This document shows positions 34,756 through 46,828 of a stretch of 64,000 nt of DNA, in pieces; position 1 is the stretch's first letter, and every line of letters starts with the position of its first letter. The translations under genes were made by a program, and so were the position numbers. Below the pieces are notes generated by a model that did not search any database, was not told the DNA's origin, and saw only the letters and a program-made list of their open reading frames with translations. Origin of the DNA: Allodiplogaster sudhausi (taxonomy: Eukaryota; Nematoda; Chromadorea; Rhabditida; Diplogasteridae); assembly GCA_945643635.1 (NCBI GenBank), contig CALZFC010000146.1, positions 1 through 64,000 of the forward strand. Direction: 5' to 3'.

Positions 34756-37700
34756 ATGCTATCGGCTTCGTGCATAGGGCAGAAGCTGTGTCAGTCCGGA
34801 CGCGTGATTGCCGTGCAATCTGGTGCGGTGTGCTTCCTTTGTTCATTCCTTGTTATCTGTTTGCTTCAGTTAGGTTTTTGCGTGCGCGATGGGAGCGAGC
34901 ATATCTGAAAGATCTCTACCATCGACGAATACTTCTGGGCTCCGACCCAGTTATTCATCGATCGGCTTACCCTAATTGGTACAGCTCTTTCTTACTACTG
35001 AAGTCGCATTTTTTATTTGTATTGTAGGAACTATTTTTTTTTATGAAAAAAAAAATCTTCCGTGAAATGTGCAACGATAGAGCTAGTTGTATTTGGGAGG
35101 GGGATGGACTACGATCATTGTTGCGTAAAATGGTCAGCAAAATGCTTTAGAGATGACTTCGTGTTCATCTGTATCCTCAGCGTTGATTTTGTAGCAATAT
35201 TGAATTTATTTATCGCTGCACAATTCACGGACGGGGGCCGGCGAAGATGAGCGCCGGCCTTCCTTGCAGGCGCTGCCATCACTCGGGAGGGCAGGAGTTG
35301 TGGCCGGTGCTGAAGTCTTCGGTCGACAAGTCTTCTGCTGCCTGGACAGAGAACGAGGCTGCCATGCAAGAACTTGTTGCTGACTTGAGAGCTAAGACGG
35401 AGAAGATCGCAAAGGGTGGAGACGATCGCTCCAGGGCCCTGCACAAGAAGCGCGGGAAGATGCTGGCTAGAGAGCGGATCGAAGCTCTGCTCGACTCAGA
35501 CTCGGCCTTCCTCGAGCTGAGTCAGCTGGCCGGCTTGGAGTGTTACGGGAAGGAGGAAGTGCCTGCGGGGGGAGTCGTCACTGGCATTGGCCAGGTGGCC
35601 GGCCGCACAGTTGTGATTGTCGCGAACGACGCTTGCGTGAAGGGCGGCACTTACTACCCCATCACTGTGAAGAAGCATCTCAGGGCGCAGCAGATCGCGG
35701 CTGAGAACCACCTTCCTTGCATCTATCTGGTGGACTCCGGAGGGGCCAACCTCCCTCGCCAGGCTGACATCTTCGCAGACAGCTGCCACTTCGGCCGCAT
35801 CTTCTACAACCAGGCCACGATGAGTGCCGCGGGCATCCCTCAACTCGCAGTGGTCATGGGATCCTGCACGGCTGGAGGAGCATACGTGCCGGCCATGAGT
35901 GACGAGGCCATCATTGTCAAAGGCACTGGCACTGTCTTTCTCGGGGGACCTCCACTCGTCAAGGCTGCCACCGGAGAGGAGGTCTTTATTTTCTTTTTTT
36001 TATATGTATGCACTGATGAATTTAACAGTACTGTTCGGGGATTGCTTCCGCCCCTGCGACACAGAATTCTAGAAGATTAAAAAAAACAATTCACACCTAA
36101 AATATTCCCAGAGGTGTCATTTGATTTGAGGAGGCTTTTTTTTTAAGTGCATTTTTGGTTCATTAAATAGGGGGCGGGAGTGAGCGAATAGTACATCAAC
36201 AGAACTATAATTAAATTAATTTGACTTATTTTATTTTAAAAAAATTATTTACTTTACTAAATGTTTTGGTGATCATTACTGATATTGAATTGTGATTTCA
36301 GATCTCGGCAGAGGAACTGGGCGGGGCGTCGCTTCACTGCTCGCAGTCGGGAGTCACTGACTACTTCGCACACAACGATGAGCACGCCCTCCGACTGGCA
36401 CGTGCCTCCGTGGCTGGCTTCAGCCAAGGAGAGCCAAGCCCGACCGAATGGGAGGAGCCTCTTTTCCCCCCTCACGAACTCTACGGAATTGTCGGAGCCA
36501 ATCTGAAGCGGACTTACGATGCCCGTGAAGTGATCGCGCGCATCGTGGATGGCAGTTGCTTCCACGAGTTCAAGGCGCAGTACGGAGAGACTCTCGTGAC
36601 TGGCTGGGCCCGTCTCTTCGGTCGTCCAGTCGGAATCATTGCGAATAATGGGGTACTCTTCTCCGAGTCTGCCATGAAGGGAGCCCACTTCATTGAATTG
36701 TGCACTCAACGGAAGATCCCCCTTCTCTTCCTGCAGAACATCACTGGCTTCATGGTGGGCAGAGACTCAGAGGCAGGCGGCATCGCGAAGCACGGGGCCA
36801 AGCTGGTCACTGCCGTGTCCTGCGCCTCCGTGCCCAAGATTACTCTGGTGGTCGGAGGCAGCTACGGGGCGGGCAACTACGGCATGTGTGGCAGGGCATT
36901 CGGGGGCCGCTTCCTGTTCATGTGGCCGAATGCGAGGATCTCCGTGATGGGAGGGGAGCAGGCTGCCATGGTACTCGCCACCGTGCAGGCAGAGAGGAGG
37001 CGGAAGGAGGGGCGTGAGTGGAGTGAGGAGGAGGACCGTGCACTCAGACAACCCGTGATCGAGACCTTCGAGAGGGAGGGCCATCCTTACTTCGCGTCTG
37101 CTCGTCTCTGGGATGACGGAGTCATTGACCCTGTCGATTCCCGCCGAGTACTTGGTCTAGCCTTCCATGCCTGTATGCAGAGACAACCTCCCACCACCAA
37201 CTTCGGTGTCTTCCGAATGTAGTAGGAAAGCTCTAGTCCAGCAATAATCTTTATTTTTGCTGTTCTTCCATCCTCCCCTTGCCTGCCATTTATGGTAATT
37301 ACGAGTTCAGTTATTTTCAATATCCACCTGTAAATGAACTTAATATCTTCCTCAGGGCTTTTATACATTATTAGAAGTGCGGTAGTTAAGTGGTTTGACA
37401 ATATTAGATGCATATCTTATTTTTGCAAATAAACAGCTATTCAACAGCCGTGACCATACCGCTTCTTGAAAACAATATGTATGTGCTTACAATATGAAAG
37501 CATAAGAAGGAAAGGAAATGTTGCAGGGACTATGGGGCAGAGGTCTCTGCTTTCTCTTCGCGGATTGGTGCTGATGACTTGATGAAGGAAGAACTTGTCA
37601 CTGCTCTTACCATGCCAGACTATGCTGAGAGAGCTGCCGAGATTGACGAAATCCACCCGGATCACTTTGTCCACAATTCACAACTTAATAGTCGAGGTTA

Positions 37701-38908
37701 GATTGAAAGAAGGGCAAAGTGAGCAAGCTTAAGATGCAATCTAAATGGAGCTTCAGGAGCTGGACTGCTGGAGAAGACCGTGAGTGGCCTTCTCCGTTTG
37801 AGTTGGAAGCGTGCGCCAGAGGAATTGATTGAAGCGGTGACTGCTCAGTTGACTGAGGAGCATCTACTCGCTCAGCTCTCTTCCCATCTCGGCATTGATG
37901 TGCTGATACGCACTGCTCAGCAGGCTAGTTCTCTCTCTCTCTCTCTCCCTCCCCTAAAGGAGCGAGTTCTCTTCAGCCAGTGTCGGCTGCAGCTTCCGCT
38001 GCTTCTCTCCGTGCTGTGCTGGTTGCTATTGGCCCTGCAAACACCCGTCGGGTGGTTGCTGACTTCCTTTTGCCTCAACTCTTGGACATTGATGTTGCGG
38101 ATGCCTTTCCTCTCTCGAATCCCTTTCCCATCTTGGAGCAGCTTCTCAAGAAGGACGGAGCAGCCAAGGTCAGGAGAGGTGAGTGAGTGTAAGAGACTGG
38201 AGTGGTTGCAGGTGGAGCCGCGGCTGCTGCAGTCGGCCGGGCGGGTCAGTGCCCAGCCACTCTTCGTGGTCGGCATCTATCGAGATGAGAGAGAGTGCGT
38301 GGGGGAGTCCGCTGGAGTCTCCATTGACGAAGCAGTGAAGCTTGCCTCCGTCAATGGTCTTCTCCGTCTTTGGCAACTGACCCCCGAGTTCCTCTACTCT
38401 CATGTCCTTGATTCATCTGATCATCTCTTCGAGAAGCGTAATTTCCGACTCTCGGATGTTTGTGAACCGCGGTACGTGTTTACCCGCGAGATCGAGTTTT
38501 ATTTTTAATCATACTTTGCATGCACCATTCATTTATTGTCGATATATCGGGTTAATTATCAGAACCAAAGCATCCCTCTGAGAGAGTAGAATACTCGGTG
38601 TTCAGAACCGATTTGTCTCTGGATGAGGAAGACGTTGCGGAGGAGCCACTGAACATCGTAGAAGCAGTAGCCCGTTACAGGAATGAAGTTGAACAGGTTT
38701 GTCTGGCCCTCTCTCCCCCCCTCACAATACCTCTTGCAGGAATGAAGTTGAACAGGTTTATCTAGCCCTCTACCTCCTCTCACAATACCCCTTGCAGGTC
38801 GTTGGGAAGCCGTACACGAAGAGACTCCGCCATGCCTTCTCCCGTGGCAGTCTCGTTCGCCGTTCCTTCCGGTATCTTGTCAAGCCTAGGCCCTACACCG
38901 TTTCATAA
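34756..38908 (+). CDS. MRPL44: mitochondrial large ribosomal subunit protein mL44
   Basis: Component of the large mitoribosomal subunit; RNase III-like fold without catalytic use. Eight exons join in phase: 34756-34822, 34870-34978, 37527-37696, 37757-37927, 37960-38168, 38212-38471, 38585-38696 and 38798-38908, for 402 residues. The N-terminus lacks acidic residues, as expected for a mitochondrial presequence. Family landmarks are SAYPNW joined across the 2.5-kb intron to [14 protein letters not shown] (the family has PNWDYHAEI), [17 protein letters not shown], and the double-stranded-RNA-binding-like part [12 protein letters not shown] and VNGLLRLW. Intron 2 contains the whole MCCC2 gene on the same strand. 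The last intron carries a tandem duplication of about 59 bp that includes a 16-base copy of the preceding exon end. Confidence 0.87.
35247..37222 (+). CDS. MCCC2: methylcrotonoyl-CoA carboxylase beta chain
   Basis: Carboxyltransferase subunit of the mitochondrial biotin enzyme that carboxylates 3-methylcrotonyl-CoA in leucine breakdown. Two exons, 35247-35981 and 36302-37222, give 551 residues against about 563 in human. Conserved blocks include [56 protein letters not shown] and [19 protein letters not shown]. Exon 2 adds [40 protein letters not shown] and the C-terminal FGVFRM shared by the family. The gene has only one 320-bp intron and lies entirely within intron 2 of mL44, same orientation. 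The N-terminus ([14 protein letters not shown]) is short for a mitochondrial presequence. Confidence 0.96.
37223..37526 (+). other. remainder of mL44 intron 2 after MCCC2
   Basis: AT-rich. Probably the MCCC2 3' untranslated region (AATAATCTTTATT and AATAAACAG sequences are present near 37242 and 37430) followed by the mL44 acceptor TTGCAG at 37526. Confidence 0.4.
38681..38797 (+). repeat. tandem duplication spanning an mL44 splice donor
   Basis: The sequence GAATGAAGTTGAACAG plus the following short pyrimidine-rich intron ending CTTGCAG occurs twice, starting at 38681 and 38740. The second copy would be a 16-base micro-exon; including it would shift the frame, so the outer splice (38697-38797) is expected. 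Confidence 0.85.
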
Positions 38909-39107
38909 GGATTTCTAAACTGACTTTTTGTTCTCACATTCTGTTTGTTGTGCTGGCCGATGTTCATTTCGCAGAGAATCGGCTAGCTTATAGTAAGAAT
39001 AATAAAGAAATGGCATAGCAACGAAAGGCAACATCCAGATAGTAGTGAAGCATTACAGGCCATCCCAAACGACAAGTAAAGTGGCGAAATAATGAAATGG
39101 CGTGTAC

Positions 39108-40379
39108 TTAATTCGACAGCTTTGTTTCGAGAGCCTTGATTTGCTTGGAAAGGGATGCGATCTCCTCCTTTGTCTGACCCTGCAGCTCAGCAACGCCAAT
39201 GCGGCTGGCAGTTGCAGCCTTCTCCATTTGTTCCTTGATTCCCGCTAACTGAGACAGGCGTTCTCCGAACTGTGATGCTGAAAAGAAGAGGATGACTCGT
39301 GTGCACGATCAGGACAAAATAAACCTTGCTCATGAAGTGCGCGAAGGGCTTGAAGACGTTTGACATTAGTTGGGAGAGCAGTGCAGGTGGCATCCCATTT
39401 ATTCATGAGCTCGTAGACTGCGTCTACTTTTGCTTGAAAGTCGCCATTCTCGCCCTGGCTCTTCCGGCTTTCCACCTAGAACATCAAACTGTTAAAACAA
39501 AAGATGTCGTTGAACCTACACTTATCTTACCTGGTCGAGCTTGCTGAGGGTCGCATTGAGCCTTGAATCCACTCCATCCAGATATGTCATGTTTAGAGCT
39601 TCAGTACGATATCTCAAATCTTCGAGTGATTCGATTAGAGACACGCCAGATTGAGAACGGGCCGACAAAGGCCCCAGAATGTTTTCCAGCCGACGGATCC
39701 GCGCATCAATCGCAGCCACCTCAAAATAGGTTGAGATCGAAAAGGAATACTTTGTCAGATGGAACTGACAGCGGAATCGACAGGCTGTTGGTCAGTTGAA
39801 GGTTTCTTGTCTGTAGCAACGGCAGTTACAACTGAGGTGGTGGCACTGTCTTTGGCCAGTTTGATTGCTTTCAACTCATCCAACAGGGAATTCAGCGCGT
39901 TCTCCGTAAGCAGTTCACTTCTGTTCTCCCCTTCGTTTGCCAACTGCTCTCTCAGCTCGCCGATTTCATAACTGAGACGGTTGAATTTTTGCTCTGCCGT
40001 CTCCTTTTCGTTTGCCGATCCAACGACCTCCAGGACGAAGGCAGAACTTCCATAAGCATGACGACGCTTCTTCCAGATTGAATCAGAAAAGTCTGGAAAT
40101 ACGATGGAAAAGAAAGAACGCGTCGATGTCACAGCAGAAACATGCTTACCGACGTTTTCAACGTTTAGCACACGTCCAGCGAATTTCTTCTTTGCTGCTT
40201 CAACGTCAATATGAATCTGCAGGAGAATAGAAGACGCTAAAAGAAATTCACTGAATCAACGAAATTCTAACTAGTTCGACTTGGTCGGGGTTCGTTGTTT
40301 CTTGCCTTGCGAACTTAGAATTGAGGTCGTTCTCCACGGTGTCTTCGCTCTCATATACATCTTCTTTGCCTGCCGACAT
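39108..40379 (-). CDS. DCTN2: dynactin subunit 2 (dynamitin)
   Basis: Shoulder subunit of dynactin, the activator of cytoplasmic dynein; coiled-coil protein. Six exons join in phase: 40379-40272, 40216-40150, 40092-39770, 39719-39531, 39475-39325 and 39277-39108, for 335 residues, close to other nematode dynamitins. The N-terminus has EDVYESED, the acidic DVYE(T/S) motif of the family. The rest is mostly helical: ETAEQKFNRLSYEIGELREQ, VAAIDARIRRLENILG, KVDAVYELMNKWDATCTALP and a C-terminal ASLSKQIKALETKL. It is head-to-head with UTP25 across 0.67 kb. Confidence 0.9.
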
Positions 40380-41046
40380 ATCAAACTTTCTGAAAACGCA
40401 GACCAGATATCTCTCACTGGCAAACAAAACATATAAATTATCAGATCGGGATCACGTTCAGGAATAGCAAGACAATATCAGCGAATCATGAATTCTAGTG
40501 CTCGTTTGGTCCGTTGTTTAGAAAACCGAGTTTTTCGCCACAGCAATTATAATAACTAGTGCAGTTGGCGAATTTTCTGGTTGCATACATTTTCATAACG
40601 CGCCTAGGATGTGATTATTTCCCTCGTTGATTGCAACATTGCCCCTCTCCCACGGTCATTTACGCAGTGCAAAAAGCGATCCTCAGCGCCAGTGCTAAAA
40701 TGATTAGGCCGCGACGCGACCGTAGATAACGCAACGCGTTTCCGTGCGCATTGCAATTCAAAATTGCTGTGCGGGATGTAATAAAGTGCGACCGCAACGC
40801 GTGCTTGCTCGCATTGCGGTCACGTTCCAACCTATTCGCCTTAAACAAAGTGCCCAATCCTACCGTACTTTAGCCAAAAAATTGGCATTCGGCCAATTTT
40901 GTCGTCCCGCGCTTTTAACAAATAAGACAAATTCAAATATAATTTGAACGCGCTTCATCAAACTGAGTATCGAGAGAGTGACATCCTTAGAGGATCGCTT
41001 TTGGAGGACCGTGTCTCCCCCACTAATTCAACTAATTCAGCAGGGT
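40380..41046. promoter_or_regulatory. shared upstream region of dynactin-2 (-) and UTP25 (+)
   Basis: The two genes diverge with 667 bp between start codons. The middle (40690-40810) is locally GC/CG-rich with repeated ACGCAACGCG and GCATTGC blocks, unlike the AT-rich flanks, as expected of a bidirectional promoter. No specific factor site is claimed. Confidence 0.4.
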
Positions 41047-44000
41047 ATGATTTCGCGTCGGTTATCTCCTGGAGATGAACATCAACAAAACAGCAGCAAA
41101 GCAGCCGTCTTTGACGAGTTTTCGTCATTTCTGAACATCAATTTAACTGTTGATGAGATGCAGCATCTGCGGAATTTTGAGAGTCGGTCGCGAAGGAAGC
41201 TCAAATTGCCTTCTTTGGGACTCGCAATGCATGTCGAGGGCTGCAGAGCCATTCAGGTTTAGTTTCTTTTCTGCGCAAGTCATCTGTCCCATTCTAAGTT
41301 TTTAATCTTTTTTTTTCTAGCCTCCAGTTGATGTAATCCTGAATCCAAGTGAGCTATGCTGGTCAGAGAGACTAGCAGCAAATGTGGAACACACCATTGA
41401 TACCGAATACAAGGGAACGGTTCCGGAAGAGTTGAGTGAGCTGCTTTCTCTAATCGGACGTTACATCGATGTCTGTCATGTATCGCCCGCGTCATCTTTT
41501 CATCGTGTAGGTTACATGTCGTTTTATGTAACTCATTTCGTTAGATGTCGGAGGGATGCAACAAATGAATGAATTCAACAGATCGCCTACTGTTTTCACG
41601 TTCTGAACCATGTGATGCGCACAAGGAATCTCGTCCTCGCTAATAAGAAAAAGCTGCAGGAAGCTGCCGAATGTGTTTGTTGAAGTGGAAGCGGATGTGC
41701 CATGTTTTAACAGTGTTCTGGAGGTTTCAGCGAGTTATATTTAGGGATCTTTAACGGACGAACTAATAGAATGTGCGCGAGATCAAGGATTCGCGCGGCC
41801 GACGGTTGTGATTCTCGCGCCGCTCCGAAAGGATGCTTATGATATTGTCCGCACATTCAAGCGTCTCATATTTGGAGAAGGTTCACACCTGCATTATTTC
41901 ATAATGCTTTAACTTTTGAAAGGAGTAACTCTACAGACTAGATAGCATTTGTTGATATATTTAGGCTGGCAGAAAAGTGATGTACTTCATAATGGTCGGT
42001 TCGAAGACGAGTTTGGTGGTACTGATAAGGAAGTACTCGACGAATCCATTCCTGATGATCTGAGAGAGGTATTACTTCGTTATTGAAATTTTTTTTATTT
42101 CAGTAGTCCTGTCCCAAGGTCAAGAATGTTAAAAAAAAATTTTGCTGAAACTTGCCACAGGGGGTTATTTGATGCAAGGAAACCGAATATGAACTCATTT
42201 TGCTCAGTTTCGTCGTTTTTGAAAGTTAAGCAAGCATCGATCAATGCTTGCTTTGTTTATTATTGTTATTTGGTTCCCAACTCAATACTTATTTCTTGTT
42301 GGAAATGGTATAATAAACAACCAATTTCTCCTAAGTATTGCACAGTCTTCTTGAAATGGCGAAATCGTTCAAAACAAACGTCATATACTGTTTCCTGGCT
42401 TCAAATATCCCCCGAGTTGAGCTTCTAGCTTATTTGGAGCAGATTTCTCAATGACCATAAACCTACACGAAATTCAAATTCGGTTTCATCGCACCAAATA
42501 ACCCACCTGAGGCAAGTTGCAGCCAAAAAAATTTGGAAAAAATTCCATTGCCTTGGGGTAGGATCACCGAAATAGTACCAAATTCAGTCCTATCTATTAT
42601 TGAAGTAAGTTGAAAACTTAGATTCGCCATGGGAACAATGATGACTTCTTCCGACTGGCCATTGGCCTTTCTCGTCGAAGCCTGAAGTTGTTCGTCCCTT
42701 TCGAGGCGGCTGACATTCTCCTCTGCTCTCCGGTTGCTCTTCGTTCGATGGTTGCAGAAGGAGCAGGAGACCAACACCTCGTGTCCACCATTCAGATTCT
42801 CATCATTGAAAAGGTCCCCAACAATCGCATCGTTTCAGTCCAACGAACTGAATTCCTCATTGAATCAGGCAGATATTCTTCTTCAGCAAAGCTGGGAGCA
42901 TCTCCCACTAATTATGTCTGCTCTTCATTCCCAACCAAACAAGATCAGCACTGATGTGTCCAGGGTTCCTCTTTTGACTTTGTTAACTAAGTAGTGGAAT
43001 GCCCTTGGGAAGAGTACAACTGCAGGTGCGTGGATGGATGTTGGAAGGGCAAGCAGCCGCTCACTGCCAGACTCTCTTCTTCTCTTCCAATCGCCACGAA
43101 CTGTTTTCTGCTCTCTGTGATTCTCGCTTAAATCACAGAGGATTCGTTTCGTTCAAGCCGCCTTCCGAAGGCCATCTGCTGTCGGTATCTTTCCATCAGT
43201 GCAAACGGCTGTTCAGGAGAGAGACTGGTTTAGATCGAGTTGCCGCTTTGCCAAGAGATCCGCTTGGTCACTGCCCCTTCTGCTGAGGAACAATCGGATG
43301 CTCGCTTTCTCTACTTTAAGGATAAGGCTCGTTTGGATTTGCAAGAGAAATGTTTTGGTTGTCCTTGACTGGTTTCATGATGGAAGTTGCAGGTGCTGCC
43401 GGAGCTTGGAGAGTACACGGCAATCTTCATTCCCTCTTACTTTGATTACACTCGAATTCGAAACTTCTTGAAGAAAGAGGGGGAAAGTTTCGTTCAGTGT
43501 CACGAGTACGCGAAGGCGGAAAAGGTTATTATGTACGATATAGTCTTTTTTCTTTATTTATCTGCTTTTAAATCACAATTTGATTTATTAATGTGTGGTA
43601 CACTGCTCAAAGTTGCTTTGTGTACTAGATTTGGTTTTTAGACATGAAATCGTAAAACTATTCTCAAGAAAAATCGTTCGTTATTTTTCGATGAATTTTT
43701 TAAGCAAAGATTTTAACCAAAAAATGTGACTGTTTTAGGAGTGAATATCGTTTTCAAAAATCGAAAGCGAAAAAAAGCGCAGCCTTGTTCTTGATGACCT
43801 TTTTGTAGCTTCTTATATTGAGCCTCTCCGATTCGTAGATTACTCGAGCTCGTGACATGTTCTTCCACGGCAGAAAGAAGCTTCTTCTCATCACGGAACG
43901 CTTCCATTTCTTCCATCGATATCGAATAAAGGTTTCTTCTTCGATTTCTGATTGGTTCTTCTAACTGCGAGTAACAGGGTATCCGCCGTCTCTTGTTCTA

Positions 44001-44187
44001 CCAAGCACCATCCCGCCCGTCCTTCTACGCCGATCTCATCAACATGTGCCAGCCACACGGGCGTCTCCATGCAACTCTTCTCTTCACTCTCTTCGACAAG
44101 ATAAGACTGGAGAATATCTTCGGCTTCCCCATGGGACCTTCGATCTACAAATCGGGGAAAGCTGTTCAAGTCGTGCAGTCGGATTGA
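41047..44187 (+). CDS. UTP25: UTP25 / digestive organ expansion factor homologue
   Basis: Nucleolar small-subunit processome factor with a degenerate DEAD-box helicase fold, needed for 18S rRNA processing. Exons: 41047-41256, 41321-41506, 41582-41723, 41745-41880, 41965-42068, 42622-42813, 42869-42964, 43026-43184, 43258-43326, 43393-43524, 43839-43931 and 43978-44187. Landmarks are IAYCFHVLNHVMR, DQGFARPTVVILAPLRKDA, DDFFRLAIGLSRRSLKLF, ADILLCSPVALRSM, ADILLQQSWEHL, AIFIPSYFDYTRIRNF, LLLITERFHFFHRYRIK and LLFYQAPSRPSFYADLINM. The N-terminus is shorter than in vertebrates, and the ATG at 41047 is only the first good one. Two oddities: exon 3 needs a one-base frame correction (or a 31-base intron), and the exon ending at 43326 appears to use a GC donor. 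Confidence 0.83.
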
Positions 44188-44424
44188 ATGGCTTTGGTTA
44201 TAATTTGTATCTGAATTTAGTTTCTCTGTGTATTAGTTTTTTTTTTTTATCTAATTCATTACGGGTGCCCAGTTGTTTTTGTTGTTGTTAACTTGTTGAT
44301 AAATTGCTACCTGAGTAAAGTAGGCGAAAGTTGCATTCAACGTTGTTTCGTTTGCTTATCAGTTATACAACAGCATAATATTATTTAGCAGAGCGGAGTA
44401 AATGCTCGTTTTCAGACGGAGAGG

Positions 44425-45471
44425 ATGTGGAGGGTGCTACTTTTGGCATCCACTTCCATTAAGCAGATCGGAGGGTACACGGGGCCAGTCATGGGGCAGA
44501 GCACAGACTGCGACGATGCACAGGTCCTTCTTTCTCTTCTTTACCATCTCTTCGTTCTCGCTTACCAGAATGTCAATGATTAGCATTCTGTGGAAGACGA
44601 AGGAAAGGACAGAGATTAGGGAGTGCTCTCTCCTGTGCTCTCCGCTGAATATTGTTTACAAGCCACTCTTCACAATGGGTCTTTTCGTTTCATCGGCCTA
44701 GTCTACTTATCATCTTATTTTGTTTAGAGTAGATTGGAAGTGGACTGGAATCTAAGCGACTTCACTGTCTTCACATGTGGGAAGGACTATCCTCTTCCCA
44801 TTTTGGAAGTGGATGATCTTCAATTTGAAATTCCAAACTTCGATCCACGGACAGATGAAGTGGCCCACAAATGCATGAATGAGTCCATCGAATACTCGGA
44901 GACTCCTCCCCTGAGGTATATTTTCTAAGATTTTTATTTTATTTATCGGATATAATGCTGATGTTGAAAGTGTGGATCAAAGAAAAGAATTAGGCATCGT
45001 TAGAGGAGAGCACCGGCCGAACTGGCCGGAGTACGGGGAGTACCTGTACGTGCCAGTGCAGCGGTGGCTACACAACCTGGAACACGGCTCGGTCGTCCTT
45101 CTCTACCATCCCTGCGTCGATCCGGCCGAGCTGAACAAGCTGCGTCTTCTTATTCGTGGTTGTCTCTTCCGCCACATCATCACTCCTTATCGAAATCTCT
45201 CAGAGCAACGGGTTCGTTTCTTGTTAACTGATGGAGTCATGCCATCATGTCCATATCTACAGCCTCTCGCTCTTGTCACCTGGGGAGCGAAGCTGGAGAT
45301 GTCTTCTGTTCAACCAGAGAAAGTCGTTGCATTCGTTAGAAAGCACGGAAGAGTTGCACCAGAAGACATTTCTCGCCAAGGTAAGTACAATTTGTTTTTG
45401 TTAAAACCGGCTGTAGTTGTCAGCGACCATGATGATTCTCAGCTTTGTCCTCATTTCAACCAATTCAATGA
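44425..45471 (+). CDS. TP53I13-like DUF3105 protein (copy 1)
   Basis: Five exons join in phase: 44425-44523, 44728-44915, 44971-45211, 45263-45380 and 45443-45471, for 224 residues. A short hydrophobic N-terminus (MWRVLLLAST) suggests a signal peptide. The conserved DUF3105 core is clear: EHRPNWPEYGEYLYVPVQRW, LHNLEHGSVVLLYHPC, then LALVTWGAKLEM. The family includes tumour protein p53-inducible protein 13; molecular function is not established. The vertebrate C-terminal membrane segment is absent, as the frame ends soon after the core. The gene begins 238 bp after UTP25 on the same strand and converges on ATOX1. Confidence 0.8.
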
Positions 45472-45951
45472 TTCAACTGCTCAGTAATTAACCAATTAAC
45501 ATACCAAACTGAGTTTCGTTATTAGTTATTGGGAGCCCAGCTGCCGTCTTTCTTATTTTACTGGATCTGAAATTCCAATCTCAAATCTCACAATCATACC
45601 TTTCCTGATATCTCCAAATTTTGCTATGTTACGATTGTTATTCTCTGGTGCTGGAACTGATATTTACGTGTACTAGATACCGGATTTGTTTTGTTGTCCC
45701 CAACCCAACAAACATTGATATCTTCATTGGGTTTTTTTGCGGATTGATTCTTTCGGTGATCATCTGAGACAATAAATCTAATTTTAATCGCAATCCTAAT
45801 CACATGTATGAATAATGCCCTCTGAATAATGGAGAAGACTGTATGTTTAGAAGGAAGTATAAACGTAGAAAGCCGACAATCAAGCACGGAACGCATGAAT
45901 AAATAAAGAAGACTGGAATGTAGTGGCTTGCTGTTAGAAGTTAGTGGAATC
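45472..45951. other. convergent intergenic region
   Basis: AT-rich 480 bp between the ends of the DUF3105 gene (+) and ATOX1 (-); probably their 3' untranslated regions. The same stretch recurs at 51819-52298. Confidence 0.5.
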
Positions 45952-46352
45952 TTAACGGCTGTCAATCAGAGTAACTGCCTTGCCAGTCTTCAAGAGAGCA
46001 TCCAGCACCTTGAGTTACTTTTGATTAAGGAGTTGGGGGGGGTTATAAAAAACCAACTTGCTGGGAAGGCAACTCTGTTTTGACAACGATTCGTTTTGTG
46101 GAGACGTCAATACTCTCTACGTTAACTGCATCTGCTCAGGGACAAGCATTATGGTGAGGAAAAGAGAGGGGTGAGGAAACGGATCTTCCAGAACGAACCT
46201 CCAAGCTTGCCGAGAACTCTCCTCGCTGCGTTCGCACAGCCGTCGCAAGTCATGGCCATTTCGAACTCATAAGTCTGGAAAAACATCATTTCAATTTAAA
46301 GAATGAAATAACAACATGGCACTATGTATAGCAACAAACCAACATGTGGCAT
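45952..46352 (-). CDS. ATOX1: copper chaperone ATOX1 (copy 1)
   Basis: Cytosolic copper chaperone that hands Cu(I) to P-type ATPases in the secretory pathway. Four exons, 46352-46344, 46274-46199, 46125-46058 and 46008-45952, give 69 residues, against 68 in human. The metal-binding loop MTCDGC is intact (family MxCxxC). The heavy-metal-associated fold follows: NAARRVLGKLGG, VNVESIDVSTKRIVV, then LLKTGKAVTLIDSR with the conserved KTGK turn. The first coding exon is only three codons (MPH). Confidence 0.92.
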
Positions 46353-46828
46353 TGTGGAAGGAGAGGTTGAAGAGCCGACCCCAGAATGGGCTCGTCCCAA
46401 TTAGACCTGTATTTTTAAGGGGCATTGCATATCAGTCGAGAAGAGAGGCCGTGCCAAAATCGATTGCATGACAGGAGCAACAGTGCCACTACATGAGACC
46501 TTGGAAAAAGAGAGAATGGGAAGGGAACAACTAACAATAAGAGGGAGGAGACAAAATCTGTTGCGGCGTCACTTTCCCGTTCATTATTGCGTGCTTTGGA
46601 GTCAGTAATTCGTTGTGTGTATATTAGTGAAAGTGACTAGGTAGTGAATTTGAATTGGCGTGTTAAAGTTGGCTGGTGAAAAATAAAGGCCCGTGCTTGA
46701 GCTTGGTGGTCCCATCGGCTGCGTTCATTTCAGTTTTGGCAGGTTTTGATAGTAATAGTAATGATAGTAATCTTGTTTTGCTGCTGTGTGGGCTATTCCA
46801 TAATTGGTTCGCATGAAGGGTGAGTCGA
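46353..46828. promoter_or_regulatory. shared upstream region of ATOX1 (-) and CDK2AP1 (+)
   Basis: 476 bp separate the divergent start codons. No specific motif is claimed; the arrangement suggests a shared promoter region. Duplicated at 52700-53175. Confidence 0.35.

Noticed and set aside
35496..35843. 115-codon frame antisense to MCCC2
   Set aside because: Antisense shadow of a strongly conserved coding exon.
45624..45965. 113-codon - strand frame overlapping the end of ATOX1
   Set aside because: Different frame from the ATOX1 terminal exon and in probable 3' untranslated sequence.
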